NCBI GenBank assembly: GCA_030737875.1
Contig: CM060921.1
Location: forward strand, 406,140,192 to 406,204,191
Source of the DNA: Allium sativum
Lineage: Eukaryota; Streptophyta; Magnoliopsida; Asparagales; Amaryllidaceae
Reading direction: 5' to 3'
Length of the DNA stretch: 64,000 bases
Shown: positions 11,939 through 23,850 of the stretch, one piece after another
Layout of the letters: every line of letters starts with the position of its first letter
How positions within the stretch are numbered: the first letter of the stretch is position 1
Translations under genes and position numbers: made by a program
Notes under the pieces: model-generated
What the model was told of the DNA's origin: nothing
The model's database searches: none
What the model saw: the letters and a program-made list of their open reading frames with translations, nothing else

Positions 11939-12972
11939 TGTAACAACCCGTATTTTCAATAACCTGTAATAACATAAATCGAGGCAGAATTTAATTCTAA
12001 AATGGGAATCAAGGGAAACGGGCTATGCCATTGTGTTCGTCTCGGAAAAATACGCGAAATAGAGTCCGAGTTTTCGGAAATCGGAGTCCGTATGACCAAG
12101 ATATGGCCTCGCGAAGTTTCACGAAAATTCCCAAATTAAAGTATACTTAATTAAGTGAAATGGGTTGTGTAGATATATATATATATATATATATTGATAT
12201 ATATATATATATATAATTGAAAATTTAATAAATAAATATGCAAAAATGCTCAAAACAGCGAATTGGGAGAGGGGAATAACCGAACCGGCCGATTTTTGAA
12301 GTCGACCCGAGCCCGCTGGGTCGACTAGGGGTTAATCCAGGGTGTTTGGCTGTCAACCCGTGGGCCGATTCGCTCAAGTGCAGATTTTGCATTTGAATGG
12401 TTCTCATGGTCCATCTTTAATCTAAAGGCCCTAGATGGTTCCTACACTTGACTTCTTCCCCAAGACATGTTTTGATGGCTTGGATTGAATCTAGGGTTAA
12501 TCCTATGGCCTAAAACACTTGCCTAATCTATAAATAAGACCCTAACCTACCCTAATTCATTCATAATTAAACCTAGTGACTAAACTATGGCAAAATGCTA
12601 GCTCTCATGGCCTCCACTAATTTTATGAAGAGGGTTGCATACTAATCACTCTCTAATCAACTTCTAATCCCTTCTTAGCATCTTAATCTTCTTCATTTGG
12701 TGTTCAAAGTTGCTAGTTGTGAGTTTCTATCACTTTGATGATCTTTTGGTAAACTAATTAGATGAGATGTGATGAGATTTATGGTTTTGTATGTGGGTTA
12801 ATGAGCTTTGAATCATATGATATGATGTTAGCATTAATCTTATGTTTATGCATGTTGAGTATGTAAGCTTATGCAAGTTTAATATGATGTATGTTATGTT
12901 TGCATGATGCTAAATATGCAAGTTGTGGGCTATGTAATCATATGCATGTTATGCAAGTTCATGGTAATATGC

Positions 12973-13271
12973 TATGCAAGTTACATGTTTGTTAATATGC
13001 AAGTTACATGTTTGTTAATATGCAAGTTACATGTATGTAAATATGCAAGTTACATGTTTGTTAATATGCAAGTTACATGTTTGTTAATATGCAAGTTACA
13101 TGTATGTAAATATGCAAGTTACATGTTTGTTAATATGCAAGTTACATGTTTGTTAATATGCAAGTTACATGTATGTAAATATGCAAGTTACATGTTTCTT
13201 TATATGCAAGTTACATGTTTGTTAATATGCGAGTTACATGTATGTAAATATGCAAGTTACATGTTTATTAA
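12973..13271 (+). repeat. 23-bp minisatellite, 3' LTR copy
   Basis: Same array as 4527-4825, with the same unit order. No unit gain or loss since insertion. Confidence 0.9.
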
Positions 13272-13776
13272 TATGCAAGTTCATGATGACACATTATGCA
13301 AGTCTATAAGCTAATATGCAAGTTTGTTATGCAAAATGAATATGTAAGTTATGTGACATATTATATGCAAGTTATGTGACATGTTATGCAAGTTCATATG
13401 CAAGTTATGTGTTTGTTAATATGCAAGATGGCACCTTTGAAACATGTTCATTCATATGCAAGTTGACACCTTTTATATGTGTTATATCATGAACGAAATT
13501 ACGTGGGAACGATGGGGTAATTAAATGCATAAGTTAATAAGATTGTGTGAAATTTATATAATTATGCATAACACAAAATAAATAAACATAGTATGGGAAT
13601 TTGCCTATTTGGTTAGGTGTACCTATACTATGTGTTGGGAATTTACCTATTGAGTTAGGTCTACCCCATGGGAATTTACCTATTAAGTTAGGTCTACCCA
13701 TGTTAAGAAAACTTGATTAATTAGGGATAATTAATATAAAATTATGAGGGTGATTAATTAGGTGTAATTAATTGAC

Positions 13777-13999
13777 TAAGACACGAGGTTGGACTCAGTT
13801 GTAGCGTAAAACTGCCCGGACCCAACCGGCTTAACCAGTTGCTACAAATGTTAGCCCAATGTGAGAGGTCTTAGGCACAAACTAAATACGTAATTAATGT
13901 AAAGACACGAGGTTAGACTCTGTTATGACATAAGGCTGCCCGGACCCAACCGGCTTAACCAGCGGTCATAAAAGACAGTCTAATGTGAGAGGTCTTTAC
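13777..13999 (+). promoter_or_regulatory. tandem nested-stem modules, 3' LTR copy
   Basis: Identical to 5331-5553. The three short hairpin repeats precede it at about 13596-13703. Confidence 0.7.
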
Positions 14000-15232
14000 A
14001 AAGGTTACGTTCTTAATTAATTAATTAAGAAACACTTAACCACATTAGCATGTAGAGGGACATGAGGGGTTAAGTGGGTGCCTCGGGTGGCATGAGAAAA
14101 TCTAGTGGTTGCCTTGGGTGGCAATAGAAAATACGATTAGAATACTTAACCAAAATAGAACATGTAATTAAAACATGATTAAAGGGTTAAGTGGGATATA
14201 CTAGAAAAAGGGACAAGCTTAGGTGGGTAGCTTGTGGAGGCCCATTTCAACCAGTAACCCATACGTATCTTTGTGGGCTCGACCCATGTCGAGGACGGGA
14301 CACGCATACTGGGCTTGACTGTAAGAGGCAAACGGGTTAGCGGTGGCAACGCAAGTCCAACGGGCTTCATATGCGTGAGTGGGCCCGGGCTGGTAGGTAA
14401 GCCGTTGTTGCATCGAGTAGATATAAGCCGTGCACCTTTAGTTTCATCAGGTTGCCACATTGGGGAATGATACATCCCACGGTGGGGCCAGCACGGGTAT
14501 CTACGTTAGGGAGCCGATCGAATGGGAAGTAGTGTGTACACCTAGTGGATTGTAGGGCCCCGTGGCGCCTACTTGGTCACCTAGGGGTACGCAGGTACTA
14601 ATTAGTAAATTTTATAAGTCCTTGGGTGGGATCAACCTTTAAGTTAGGAACGACTGGTGTGGTGCAGTTTAGTAATTTACCTTAGGGAGGGTAGATGCGT
14701 CTTTATCCTTTATCTTCGTTTAGTTGACTGCTTAGGGTAGCCATTCATCCCTATATGTTACCGTATATCAGTTTATGTCTTCTCTGGTTACTTTAACGAT
14801 TGTATTGTTAAAGTTATAGGACTCGCTCAGACTTATGTCTGACCCTGTTGTTTTTATCTTTTTCCCAACCCTCAGGTCCTACGGTGGATCCTAGCAGTAG
14901 TGGAGCTTGATCGGATTGCTGTTCCAGTCTTTAGGAGCTTGGATAGATGTAAAGCTCCAGTTATCCAGTTATCTTTTCTTTTGTTTGGCTATTGTATGAG
15001 AGTGGGATTATGTACTTCTTTATTTTGATGGATATTGTACTTGACCTTTATTGTGGTTTTATGATGTAACCAGACATGTTTTACTTCCGCTGTTATGAGA
15101 TGATGTTTTAAAATTTCAAGTACTATTTATATCTGTCTTGTTGTAATTTTTCTGTTCTATATTCACTAAAATACTCCACCGATGCTATGGCATTCCCTTA
15201 GTGAGTGATCATAGCGGGAGTGGGGTGTTACA

Positions 15233-15237
15233 CCGGT
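15233..15237 (+). repeat. target-site duplication CCGGT, right
   Basis: Matches 3490-3494. Confidence 0.93.
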
Positions 15238-16399
15238 AGTGTTTACAATTGATCTATTGCTGATTGGGTGTCAGATCCCTTCTTTCTTGAAACGTTGTTC
15301 AGAATTGCAGCAATCCTAGGTTTAGATAAGTCAGGTATTTCATTTACACAGACATTTTAACATTTTTCATGGTAGGTCATTAGATGTACAATCCAGAATT
15401 AAGAAATTTAGTTAGGAAGATGTTTAATTTGGTTATCATCTCTATTCATATCATGCAACATTAAGTTCACACTCGTATAAAACTACATGCCGATAGTTGA
15501 GAGACATATGAGAAATACTTTTACATTAAAACTAGGCTGGTGCTTTATTTATCTTATTGTTCTTTTATACTCTTTGGTCATAAAAATCATAAAATCCTAG
15601 TTATTTCTCTCAATTCGAATTCAACCTATAGTGCTTACTAAATGTCTGAGACCACATGTGTTAAAATAAGTATACTGGTACTACATTATGTCATATGTTA
15701 AAACAAATGTATATTAATTATTGTACTAACCGCACTACATTCTCACCTAGATTTCAATATTGTAATATGTTATATATTTTTAGATAATGAAATCTAAGTC
15801 ACCGTTAACAGTATTTTTTATATTTTAATTCTCATTTGACATTATGAATGTAGGTAGTTGGAGGAGGAGGAAAAGAAGAAATTGGATTATTATGGCAATA
15901 AGTATGACCTATATAATGAACCTATCTCTAAAGAATTTGGCACTGATAAGAAAATTATTGTCATGCAATTAACATCACTTCCACAGTAAAGCAAGTGCAG
16001 ATGATACAAGCTTCAAAAGCTGACAATGGTCATCAAGAAGTACAAAACTCAAGTTGTAAATCAAGGGGCGAATCATGTGTCGATCCAGATCAATTGTTCT
16101 TTTAAATCATTAACTTCATCATTCCTTACTATAGTATTAGGGTTGCAACATAACATTTGTAATTTGGATATGATATTTTTGGTATTTTATAATTAAAGCT
16201 TGTAGCTCTTCTTATATTATTAGTCTAAATATGACATTGTTGTATTTGAGTGATTTTTTTTTTAATATTCATGTTGAATTGAAATGATGGATTAAACGTG
16301 ATGTGGAAATCATTATTTACAATATGTTGTATTCACTTGTTTTAATAACTTTAATATTAATCGTGCATGAAATAGGATAAAAATATAAACTCAAGCAGC
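15238..16399. other. AT-rich interior of the putative CACTA element, right part
   Basis: Mostly AT-rich without a known family. The only coding-like piece is the short open stretch at 15858-15989. Confidence 0.4.
15858..15989 (+). CDS. possible terminal exon, 43 codons, function unknown
   Basis: After a T-rich stretch and an AATGTAGGTAG acceptor-like site, an open frame begins LEEEEKKKLDYYGNKYDLYN and ends SLPQ-stop. Its composition (charged start, mixed residues) looks more protein-like than its surroundings. It could be the last exon of a CACTA-encoded or captured gene. No upstream exon can be proven, so this is weak. Confidence 0.22.
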   Translation: MEEEEKKKLDYYGNKYDLYNEPISKEFGTDKKIIVMQLTSLPQ

Positions 16400-16725
16400 A
16401 ACACTTATAAGTGTTACCAATATTTTGGATTAACAACGCTTATAAATGTTACAAAACCAGAATATTAAACAAAGCAATTCATATATGGCAAGATTTATAA
16501 GTGTAACAATTTCCACATGTAGTAACAATTATAAATATTATTAAATATTTGTGTTCCAACACTTATAAGTATTGCAATATATTTTGTATCAACACTTATA
16601 AGTGTTAGTACTGTGCATATTTATAACACTTGTAAGTGTTACGAATTTGGCAACTCCATTAGTGGCATGCTATTAGTAACACTTAAAAGTGTTACTGAAA
16701 TTATTTGTAACACTTATAAGTGTTA
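16400..16725. repeat. subterminal repeat cluster, AACACTTATAAGTGTTA type
   Basis: About nine copies or half copies of the palindrome ACACTTATAAGTGT with variants (CTTGTAAG, CTTAAAAG), spaced some 20-60 bp, running up to the terminal repeat. This density next to a CACTA terminus is typical of transposase-binding subterminal repeats. Confidence 0.7.
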
Positions 16726-16749
16726 GGATTTTCCTATTTTGGTGTAGTG
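16726..16749 (-). repeat. right terminal inverted repeat of the CACTA-like element
   Basis: Read inward it is CACTACACCAAAATAGGA. A second, similar but degenerate end (CACAACACCAAAATGGCC inward) lies at about 16765-16782, perhaps an older relative or an abortive copy. Confidence 0.6.
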
Positions 16750-17327
16750 ATTACCATTTTAAATTGGCCATTTTGGTGTTGTGACAAGGAAGCGAAGTCT
16801 TCTCTCAGAGCCGAGGCAGCCGTCGAATCCAAAAAATTCTCATCGGCACTTTTGGCTGCCCTCGTCATAAATTTAGGTAAGGCATACTCTTGGGATAGAA
16901 CATTGCAGACCTGGCTCTAGGGTACACCTTCGCTAGGCCTATTCCAGAGCGTCATCTCAGAGTATCCTCACATCCCGTAGAAGTCTCACGCTTCTTTCCA
17001 ATCCCGTCAAATAATAAGTTGGATATGCTCCATCCACGTCTCTGGACACCTACAATGATTTGCCCCATTATGCTCTTCATCCCTTCAGACTGGACAAAAT
17101 GCATATTGGTATTTTATTAGACCATATGTTTAATTTACCATTATGCGTTTTGCTAACTTTTCTTTCCTTTAATTTTCAATATTATTTAATCCATTTAATC
17201 CAAATATTCATTATTTGTTAATCAACTTTATTAGTTACCATAGAACCATTTAATAACCACAGAATTGTCTAGTTGCAAGGCCCCCCATTGAATATTGACT
17301 AATCGCAAGGCCGCCATAGAATACTTT
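16750..17327. other. old intergenic DNA, no recognisable gene
   Basis: A less AT-rich patch (16780-17060) leaves a 66-codon frame open (16720-16920), but the frame overlaps the CACTA terminus and I recognise nothing in it. Confidence 0.4.
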
Positions 17328-17672
17328 TAGGCTTATTAAACTTAATTACCAATTTCAAGTTTATTTATAATAAGCTTTACATCTTTCCTTCCACTTTTTA
17401 AATTATAACTTTTATGTTATAACATTCCTTGTACCATAGAATTACACCCCATTGCCATAGGATTTCACTTATTAAATTCACAATTGTAAGTTTATAATAA
17501 GTCTTTCTTATTTCATTTCACTTCTAGTTATGCTTTCATGTTATTATCTTTACTATCGCCATTAAACCATAGTTATAGAATTATTCTTATTAAACTTAAT
17601 TTACACTTTTAAGTTCATTTATAATAAGCTTCCATTTCACATGTAATTATAACCTTCATATTATAACCCAAA
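17328..17672. repeat. three degenerate copies of a CTTATTA...TAATAAG hairpin repeat
   Basis: Copies begin near 17330, 17466 and 17586, a period of about 120-135 bp. Each holds CTTATTAAA and TAATAAG arms around AAACTT/AAGTT arms, followed by a TTATGTTATAAC-like tail. Confidence 0.5.
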
Positions 17673-17730
17673 CTTCCTATTATGATTCATTTTTGTCTTC
17701 GTACAATTATCATAATAGATTACATCCATA

Positions 17731-17790
17731 CTATACTATTAAAGCTGAGTTGATTTTAGATGACTCACAGGCCCCCCCCCCCTTAATTTT
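17731..17790 (+). mobile_element. possible Helitron 5' end
   Basis: CTATACTATTAAAGCTGAG resembles the 5' ends of plant Helitrons (TCTATAYTATTAAAAG type). The leading TC is not intact and no 3' hairpin plus CTRR end was found, so this is a weak call. A C10-plus run follows at about 17771. A less AT-rich patch at 17810-18260 could be captured or promoter DNA. Confidence 0.25.
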
Positions 17791-18867
17791 TATTTAAATT
17801 GGATGCAAGCTTGACACGTATTTTGTGCACTCAAACGTCTTACCCCTTCTGCGTGTCTATCCTTTTTCTATCGAATTATTATTTCCCCTCGCAATATTAT
17901 CCTCATACATCTAATCCTCTCCTCTTCGTGCTGCTATTGTCCCCAACCCTATCGCGTTATTCCTCCCCGCCGTCATAGTTGCGGGTTTTACCCATCGTCT
18001 GCCTTCTCGATTTGTCGTCCCCTTCTTATTCAGTGCTCCACCGGATTTCTTTTCCAAACCCTAATTGAGGTTGGGCATGGTTGATTTTAACCACAACCGT
18101 TTGATCAACAGGCATGCGTTCTCCAGCCGATTTCTCTTTTTTCATTTCAGCCACCTCTCCGTCTAATCTGCCTGTCAAACCGTTGCTTTCGGTTTTGGAG
18201 GCCGAAGACAGATAAAGGCTTCAGTGCTCATGTTTCAGCTGCGTTCTTTGCTGTCTGCTTTGGATTGCAAGCATGGTATGATTTTGATTTACATTTCAAT
18301 TTGAATCTTGCTATGGATGATTGGAAATTTGATATTTGCTGATTTACATTAGCTGAAACAGTTAATCCTTTATTTATACTATTGGCCACCATAACCTATT
18401 CATCGATTAGTCTATCAAATCACCTTGGACTTCATTTGTTACTTCTTCTTCCTAAAAGTTCACCGAACTCTAATCCTGCAAGCATCATTAATCGCCTGTC
18501 ATCGTGGAGTCGACAGGAAACTTCAGTCCTAAAGTGAAATAGGTAAAGCAATGTTTGTTAATTTTAGCTGCTTGGTTTAAATTTGGGTTTCTAAACATCA
18601 TTGAGGACTTTTTTTTGTCTATTCTCTTAGGGTAGAAAATGCTTTTACTTGTGTATTAATTGGAAATATGGCTCTGTTGGTTTGCTAGAAGCCTATGATA
18701 ACTAAATCATTAAATATCATTTCATCGAATCAGTTGAATATTGGCCTAGGAGTTAATTTATCACACATTACTGTTTTCCTTCTGCAGTTTTCCTCTTTTG
18801 TTCTGAATATTTGCATATTCAGTGCACGTTTTTATCCATTTATCTTCATTTCGTGCTTAGACAAAAT
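17791..18867. other. mixed-composition DNA, no gene recognised
   Basis: A C/T-rich stretch (17820-18260) resembles a plant 5' leader, followed by AT-rich DNA. There is a 70-codon frame at 18695-18907 but no recognisable domain. Confidence 0.35.
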
Positions 18868-19345
18868 ACAGGGTGTCCACTTCATTTGCTGTAGTGTTTT
18901 CAAATAATGATAAAGATAATGCACTTTAGTTAGATCGATATAAAAAACTTAAAAGGTGCCACATTGGGTAAATTTTCGATACCTAGATTTTATTTTCCAG
19001 ATTTGATTACTATTTCCATATTATATTTTGGAAAATAAGGAGTTGAAGGCTAAGCATCTGCTACGAGCCTATACCTATGATAAAATACAATTAAAGGATC
19101 AATTGTATTTGTATATTTTTAATAATTTTCGTACAATATGAGAAAAGTGTAACTGCTATTCGATTACATGCACATAGATTTGCGTATTTCAGGATTATTT
19201 TGTTATCTTGTGCATATCACTATGGTCATCCCACATGTAAACATGCCATACATATCGTTTGTCAGCATAATTCAAAAAGGAAACTAAAATAAGCTTACAG
19301 GTGAGAACTTTTTTTGGCCATTTGCTAAGGGTAATTCGGATAATT
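18868..19345 (+). repeat. diverged tandem duplication, unit 1
   Basis: It runs from GTGTCCACTTCATTTGCTGT to TTTGCTAAGGGTAATTC and aligns end to end with 19374-19812 with many substitutions and small gaps. Shared landmarks are TATTTTGGAAAAT, ACAATTAAAGGATCAA, TTTCAG/TTTTAG and AAGGAAACT. Confidence 0.6.
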
Positions 19346-19373
19346 GTATTGGTGCTAAGCCAAAAAAATGCAA

Positions 19374-19812
19374 CGTCCACTTTATTCACTATAGTGTTTA
19401 GTTAAAGCGGTACCAAAGAACAAAAAGATGATGACGTAGGTAAATTTTCTGTATGTACATCTTTTTCTCAAATTTGATAACAATTTTTTCAATATTGTAT
19501 TTTGGAAAATTAGAAATTAAGGCTATGCGTGTACTATAAAACTGTATCCGTAATAAACTACAATTAAAGGATCAAGTTTATTCACATATCATTAATATTC
19601 TTAGTATAATATGAATAAATTTCAATGGATGTTTGATTACATGAACACAAATTTTATATATTTTAGGAGTGTTTAGTTTGTTTGTACATCTCATCATGGT
19701 CTTCCTTACGTATACAAGCTGTCTGTATCATTCGTTAGAATCATACAAGAAGGAAACTTAGATAATTAAATAGGTGAATTTTTTTTGTTCTTTCATTTGG
19801 TAAGGTAATTCA
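19374..19812 (+). repeat. diverged tandem duplication, unit 2
   Basis: Second copy of 18868-19345, starting ACGTCCACTTTATTCACTAT. Divergence is high, so the duplication is old. Confidence 0.6.
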
Positions 19813-21295
19813 GTTTTTTTTTTTTTATCTTACTATGATATTTTACATTTATCGAACCTTATGTTGACATGTAACTATTTTTGTTACTGTAGGTGGACAT
19901 ATGATTATTCGGTTGATTAACGAAAAATTGTGATGATTTCAATTGGATGATCGGACATCTTTCTGTTAAAGGAATGCTTCAGAAATTACTTTTCCTGTTC
20001 AGTCCACTTTTACAGTCTATTGGTGCTGCTTTTCTTTCCTGTGTCACATTAAATTTTGCTTTACATAACCTTTGTTTAATAATAAATTTTTGTTTCCTCC
20101 CATTAAATCTATAGCAATATATACTGTATTTCTCAGGCAATATGATTATGAGCAATATAAATAATTAATCATATTGTGAGTGTTGCATGTGAATAATATC
20201 ATAATTCATAGTCCATAAGAAAAATTACAATTTACATGATAATTTTCAACTTTCTTACGGCTTTTAATGATACTATAAACAACCAAAATTAAACCTGCAG
20301 TGGCTAAATGGGCATCATTTGGAAAATGATAGGAAAAATCATATGTGATTTTCATTCACTCAATTACAACGACATTTCATTTCATTTGGCTTCTTGCTTG
20401 ATCGTCTATATACTGTTGAATTGGCTTCATTTTATTTCAGAATAACACAACTTTATTTAGTTATATCATCCAAGTCTATCTATTTAGATGAGGACAAATG
20501 AATGGACCATGTCACAAAATACTAAATCAATCAGTTAGGAAAAGCGATGGTTAGGTGCTAATCTTTCATTTTCTTCTGCAAATACTTCGTCTCGAACACC
20601 TTTTAGATAACTGTGGGAAAAGGAGTTACAAACTTCGGGTACTCCTGTTTCCTCTTAATTATTTACTTATAATATGCTTGAAATCAGTGTTTGTATGCTG
20701 ATAAACTGGAGCACGATTGTTTTAGAATGTGAAAAATAATGGAATCTAGGTAATATTTTGTAAGTTACTTTAGGTATAACAAAATTCAAGCTGAACTTCG
20801 ATGTGAATTTTTATGAGTTTACTTCCCATTACTGTATTCTGTCTAACTTCTTCATTAACTATTGCTCCCTCTTTGTCACTGATGTCCACATATGTTTTCT
20901 TCAGTGTGAACTTACTATTGAACTAAACAGTGGTTGAAGTTGGTCAGAGATAACGAGGACAGAATTTCCATGTCATGTAAGTGGCCCAAAATAACATTTA
21001 CGCTATCATATTATGTGTATTTTTTACATAATTTGTGTTGATTTAGATGTTTACCATAGCTAATAACACACGATTGAAAGCACCAGCGTCTATCATCTAT
21101 AGGTGTGTTGCCAATATAGTTTTGGAAACTTTTTACTTGAATGATTTGGATAAATAATTTCCTTTAACAGTGTGACAAATTACTGAATCTAACAAATAAG
21201 AAAGCAAGTGCCAAATAGGATATGTAGTTCTTTTTTCATTGGTAATTTTTCTCTATTTTTGTCATATATAGTGGATGACGTAAATTCTACCCTGA
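19813..21295. other. AT-rich intergenic DNA, nothing recognised
   Basis: It includes a T-tract at 19816-19828 and no frame above about 60 codons. Confidence 0.5.
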
Positions 21296-21341
21296 CTATT
21301 ATTATTATTATTATTGTTATTATTATTATTATTATTATTTG
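21296..21341 (+). repeat. (TTA)n microsatellite
   Basis: About 15 TTA/ATT units with one GTT interruption. Confidence 0.95.
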
Positions 21342-21955
21342 CATAGCACCTCACTATTATGTTGACTTCTTTCTCAAGATTTTCCTGAACTATGCCTTGC
21401 CCTAAATCGATATTGATATATTCTTATTACACATTAAACAGAGTGTTGACTTCTCTATATTGATTTTCTATTGACATTATAATATATATTGATAAAACTA
21501 ATTACAAGGCACTTTCGAATAAACAAAAACCTGGTTTGCAATGTACATTTTTTTACTGTTTATTAAGCCTTTGGGAACCAATATAAATAACCTTGTTATT
21601 ATCAATTATCCCATAAATAACCATTTTTGATAATTTAGTAGTAGAGGTTTTAGTTAACTTAACAATGAACTGTCATAATATTGTCAACTTGCTTGCATAA
21701 GAGTGATTCATATGTTAAGGTTTATTTATATTGCGCAATTTTTTTTTTATATATTCGAAAGACTTGAAACACTACGTATATCTAAAATATTTGAATAAAC
21801 GATAAATTAAAATATTATAGAATTTAATTTATTGCAATTTTACTTTTTCCCTCGATCACGCTTTTATTTCAATTTAGTATTTTGTAACTAAGTAGCCGTT
21901 GGACTACTTGCATTTGTGAAATTTGTAGAATCAAATAAAGTGAACAAATTACAAG
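21342..21955. other. AT-rich intergenic DNA, nothing recognised
   Basis: No repeat or coding structure was seen up to the target duplication of copy A. Confidence 0.5.
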
Positions 21956-21960
21956 TGTTT
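21956..21960. repeat. target-site duplication TGTTT, left of copy A
   Basis: Equals 35514-35518 and fixes the outer ends of copy A. Confidence 0.85.
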
Positions 21961-23850
21961 TATAACGATCCGAACTTCCCCGTGAAGGAAAGCCTGCATT
22001 GCTTTGAGGACACGACGAATCAGAACACAAACAGGAGAACATTTCATTGTTTATTACAACAATTCCATCGGAATACAAGAATATACAGAGTATGAATAAA
22101 TATTACACATTCGATAAATATCAGAGATTACAATAAATTACATAGCAGCGGAAAAATAATACAAAACACAACTGAAAGTAATACACGGATACAGAGCTTT
22201 CCGAGCATTGTTCCAGCTGTGAATCAGGATCTTGTGAATATAAATCTGCAAAACCAAAACCACTAGCTGCCCGTGTGGAAAATAGGGGCACCCAGAGTTT
22301 AGGTTAAAACAATAAACTCCAGGTCAGTCATGTGACTGGTGTGAGAAATAAAATAGTTATTAGTCTTTATTTTAAAGTTAGGTAAATCAAGGGACCATGC
22401 CGTATAACACGGAACGGGTTTCCTCCCAAGAATACCAGTGCATAAAACAAACAGCGCAATGCTAAATAAAAAAATTGAAGCTATTATAAGACCAAGGTCC
22501 CATCACACAATGCAACGCAAGCAGGATGATAGGGTTTTTACCTTATAATAGCCAAAGAATGCTTGATACGCTAAATTTCATCTTTTATTATTACTATAAG
22601 TGAAGAAAACAATTTCAATAATAGGTATCAATCATAGACGGCATGAGTGTCCCATACCACTATGTCGCCAATACTAGGCTCTACAAATAAAACCGAAATA
22701 TCACGTATTGGAAATTGGATTCCATCATGAGTCGAGGCAAGGGGCAAGCTCCTCTCCGTTCGAGACACTCTAGCTAATGTCTCAGGACCACACACAACAA
22801 TCCTTGGAATCGGTTGGGTCGGTCCTCTCTTACTTTTGAGGATTAGTTATTCTTGAACACACGTTTCCCGGTCCTATAGGACCTATATAATGGTCTGTAC
22901 GTCGGCTCACATAGTGCCAGTTATCGACCATATATTCGAGGCGCCTCGCATTCCAAGAACTACACAGGTAAAAAGTATATAAATGTCAGGGCTGGTAGGT
23001 CACTGACATCACCCATAACTAGAAAGAAACGTCGTGTTCTCCCAATGGTCCTTATCCCGTTTTTGACTCATACCGAGGTGTGAGGCTCGCGAATTAACGG
23101 TATACACAAAGCTGTGCCACACAGGCCGTACTTTGATCATCGACCACAATACTTTGCTTTTCAATAGAAGCCTTGATCATCTGCCACTTAGGCATGCCAC
23201 ACAGGCAATTCACTCCATGCGACTGATGTCCATCGATATACAACCTCTGAGCTCATACGTCTCAGAGAAGGGCGTTAAGAAAGAGAATAAATTCTCTGCC
23301 ATCAAACAGATGTATATTTAATAGAGTTCAATCAACACAGAATAAAATCCAGTGTCAGACACACAGTCCATTTACAAGTTCGTTCTGGGTCTGAATGAAA
23401 CTAGAGGCACTTTCTTCGCATATTCGTCGACCTCCAACATATTCCCTCGTCTTGGGTGTACAGCCCAATCAAGATTGCCAGGAATCATCCAAAGGATGTG
23501 AAGACCTCTGGTCTTCAACCACCGTCATCACCTTCGACATATCGTCGAATCGGTTATTCAGAATGGGTATAAACCCAGCCCTTCTGGATAACCCGCGCAT
23601 AAAATAAACAAGTGTTACACAAACACAACATACGCCTCATTCCAATTCAGAATATTCTTTTATTCAAATTTTCACATTCTTAGGGAAAGGTTCCCATTAA
23701 TTTTATCAAAGATAAATTCCTCTCAATTTATTCTTTAATCTTCCTTTGGATATCATTTCAACCCATGTTAAGGTTTTCCAAACTATTCGGGATTAGCGAA
23801 CCACACCGAAGTAATTATTTATTTTATTTCCCAATCCCAACCTATTCATC

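Larger units (their letters stand above)
3495..15232 (+). mobile_element. full-length Ty3/gypsy retrotransposon, Tekay/Del chromovirus type
   Basis: An 11.7-kb element with TG...CA LTRs, a perfect 5-bp duplication, a primer site for initiator tRNA-Met, one uninterrupted gag-pol frame with a C-terminal chromodomain, and a polypurine tract. Long (3.3-kb) LTRs, a single fused frame and a chromodomain after integrase are the hallmarks of the Tekay (Del) clade. The LTRs differ only by 2 bp in a TA microsatellite in the parts compared, so the insertion is recent and the copy is probably competent. It lies inside the CACTA-like element. Confidence 0.96.
11939..15232 (+). repeat. 3' LTR of the Tekay-type element (3294 bp)
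   Basis: A copy of 3495-6786, 2 bp longer in the TA run (the first run is 22 instead of 20 bases). It carries the same TATA box at 12529-12536. Any transcript started here would run into the right half of the CACTA-like element. Confidence 0.97.
1624..16749. mobile_element. putative CACTA (En/Spm-like) transposon, split by a retrotransposon
   Basis: The right end (16726-16749), read on the minus strand, starts CACTACACCAAAATAGGA, a typical CACTA terminus. The left end at 1624 reads CATTTACACTAAAATAGGA, which aligns with one gap and two substitutions. Short repeats fill the subterminal zones on both sides, as in this superfamily. Without the retrotransposon at 3495-15232 and one target duplication the element would be about 3.4 kb, too short for the usual two-gene autonomous form, so it is probably non-autonomous. 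Doubts: the left end is degenerate, the 3-bp duplication is not clear, and the two subterminal motifs differ from each other. Two different elements sharing similar ends is the alternative. Confidence 0.42.

Noticed and set aside
3480..15300. a short host ORF (ATG at 3480) reopened by joining 3494 to 15238 across the retrotransposon
   Set aside because: Only about 31 codons, no family resemblance and no support for translation.
16780..17060. coding remnant after the CACTA end
   Set aside because: The 66-codon frame starts inside the transposon terminus and shows no recognisable domain.
17731..21955. complete Helitron from 17731 onward
   Set aside because: The 5' motif is imperfect and no GC hairpin plus CTRR end could be found before 21955.
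23133..23321. 62-codon frame repeated in several LTRs (30417, 42865, 47112) as a conserved small protein
   Set aside because: It is antisense to the element and conserved because the R/U5-proximal LTR DNA is conserved. The frame breaks in copy C.
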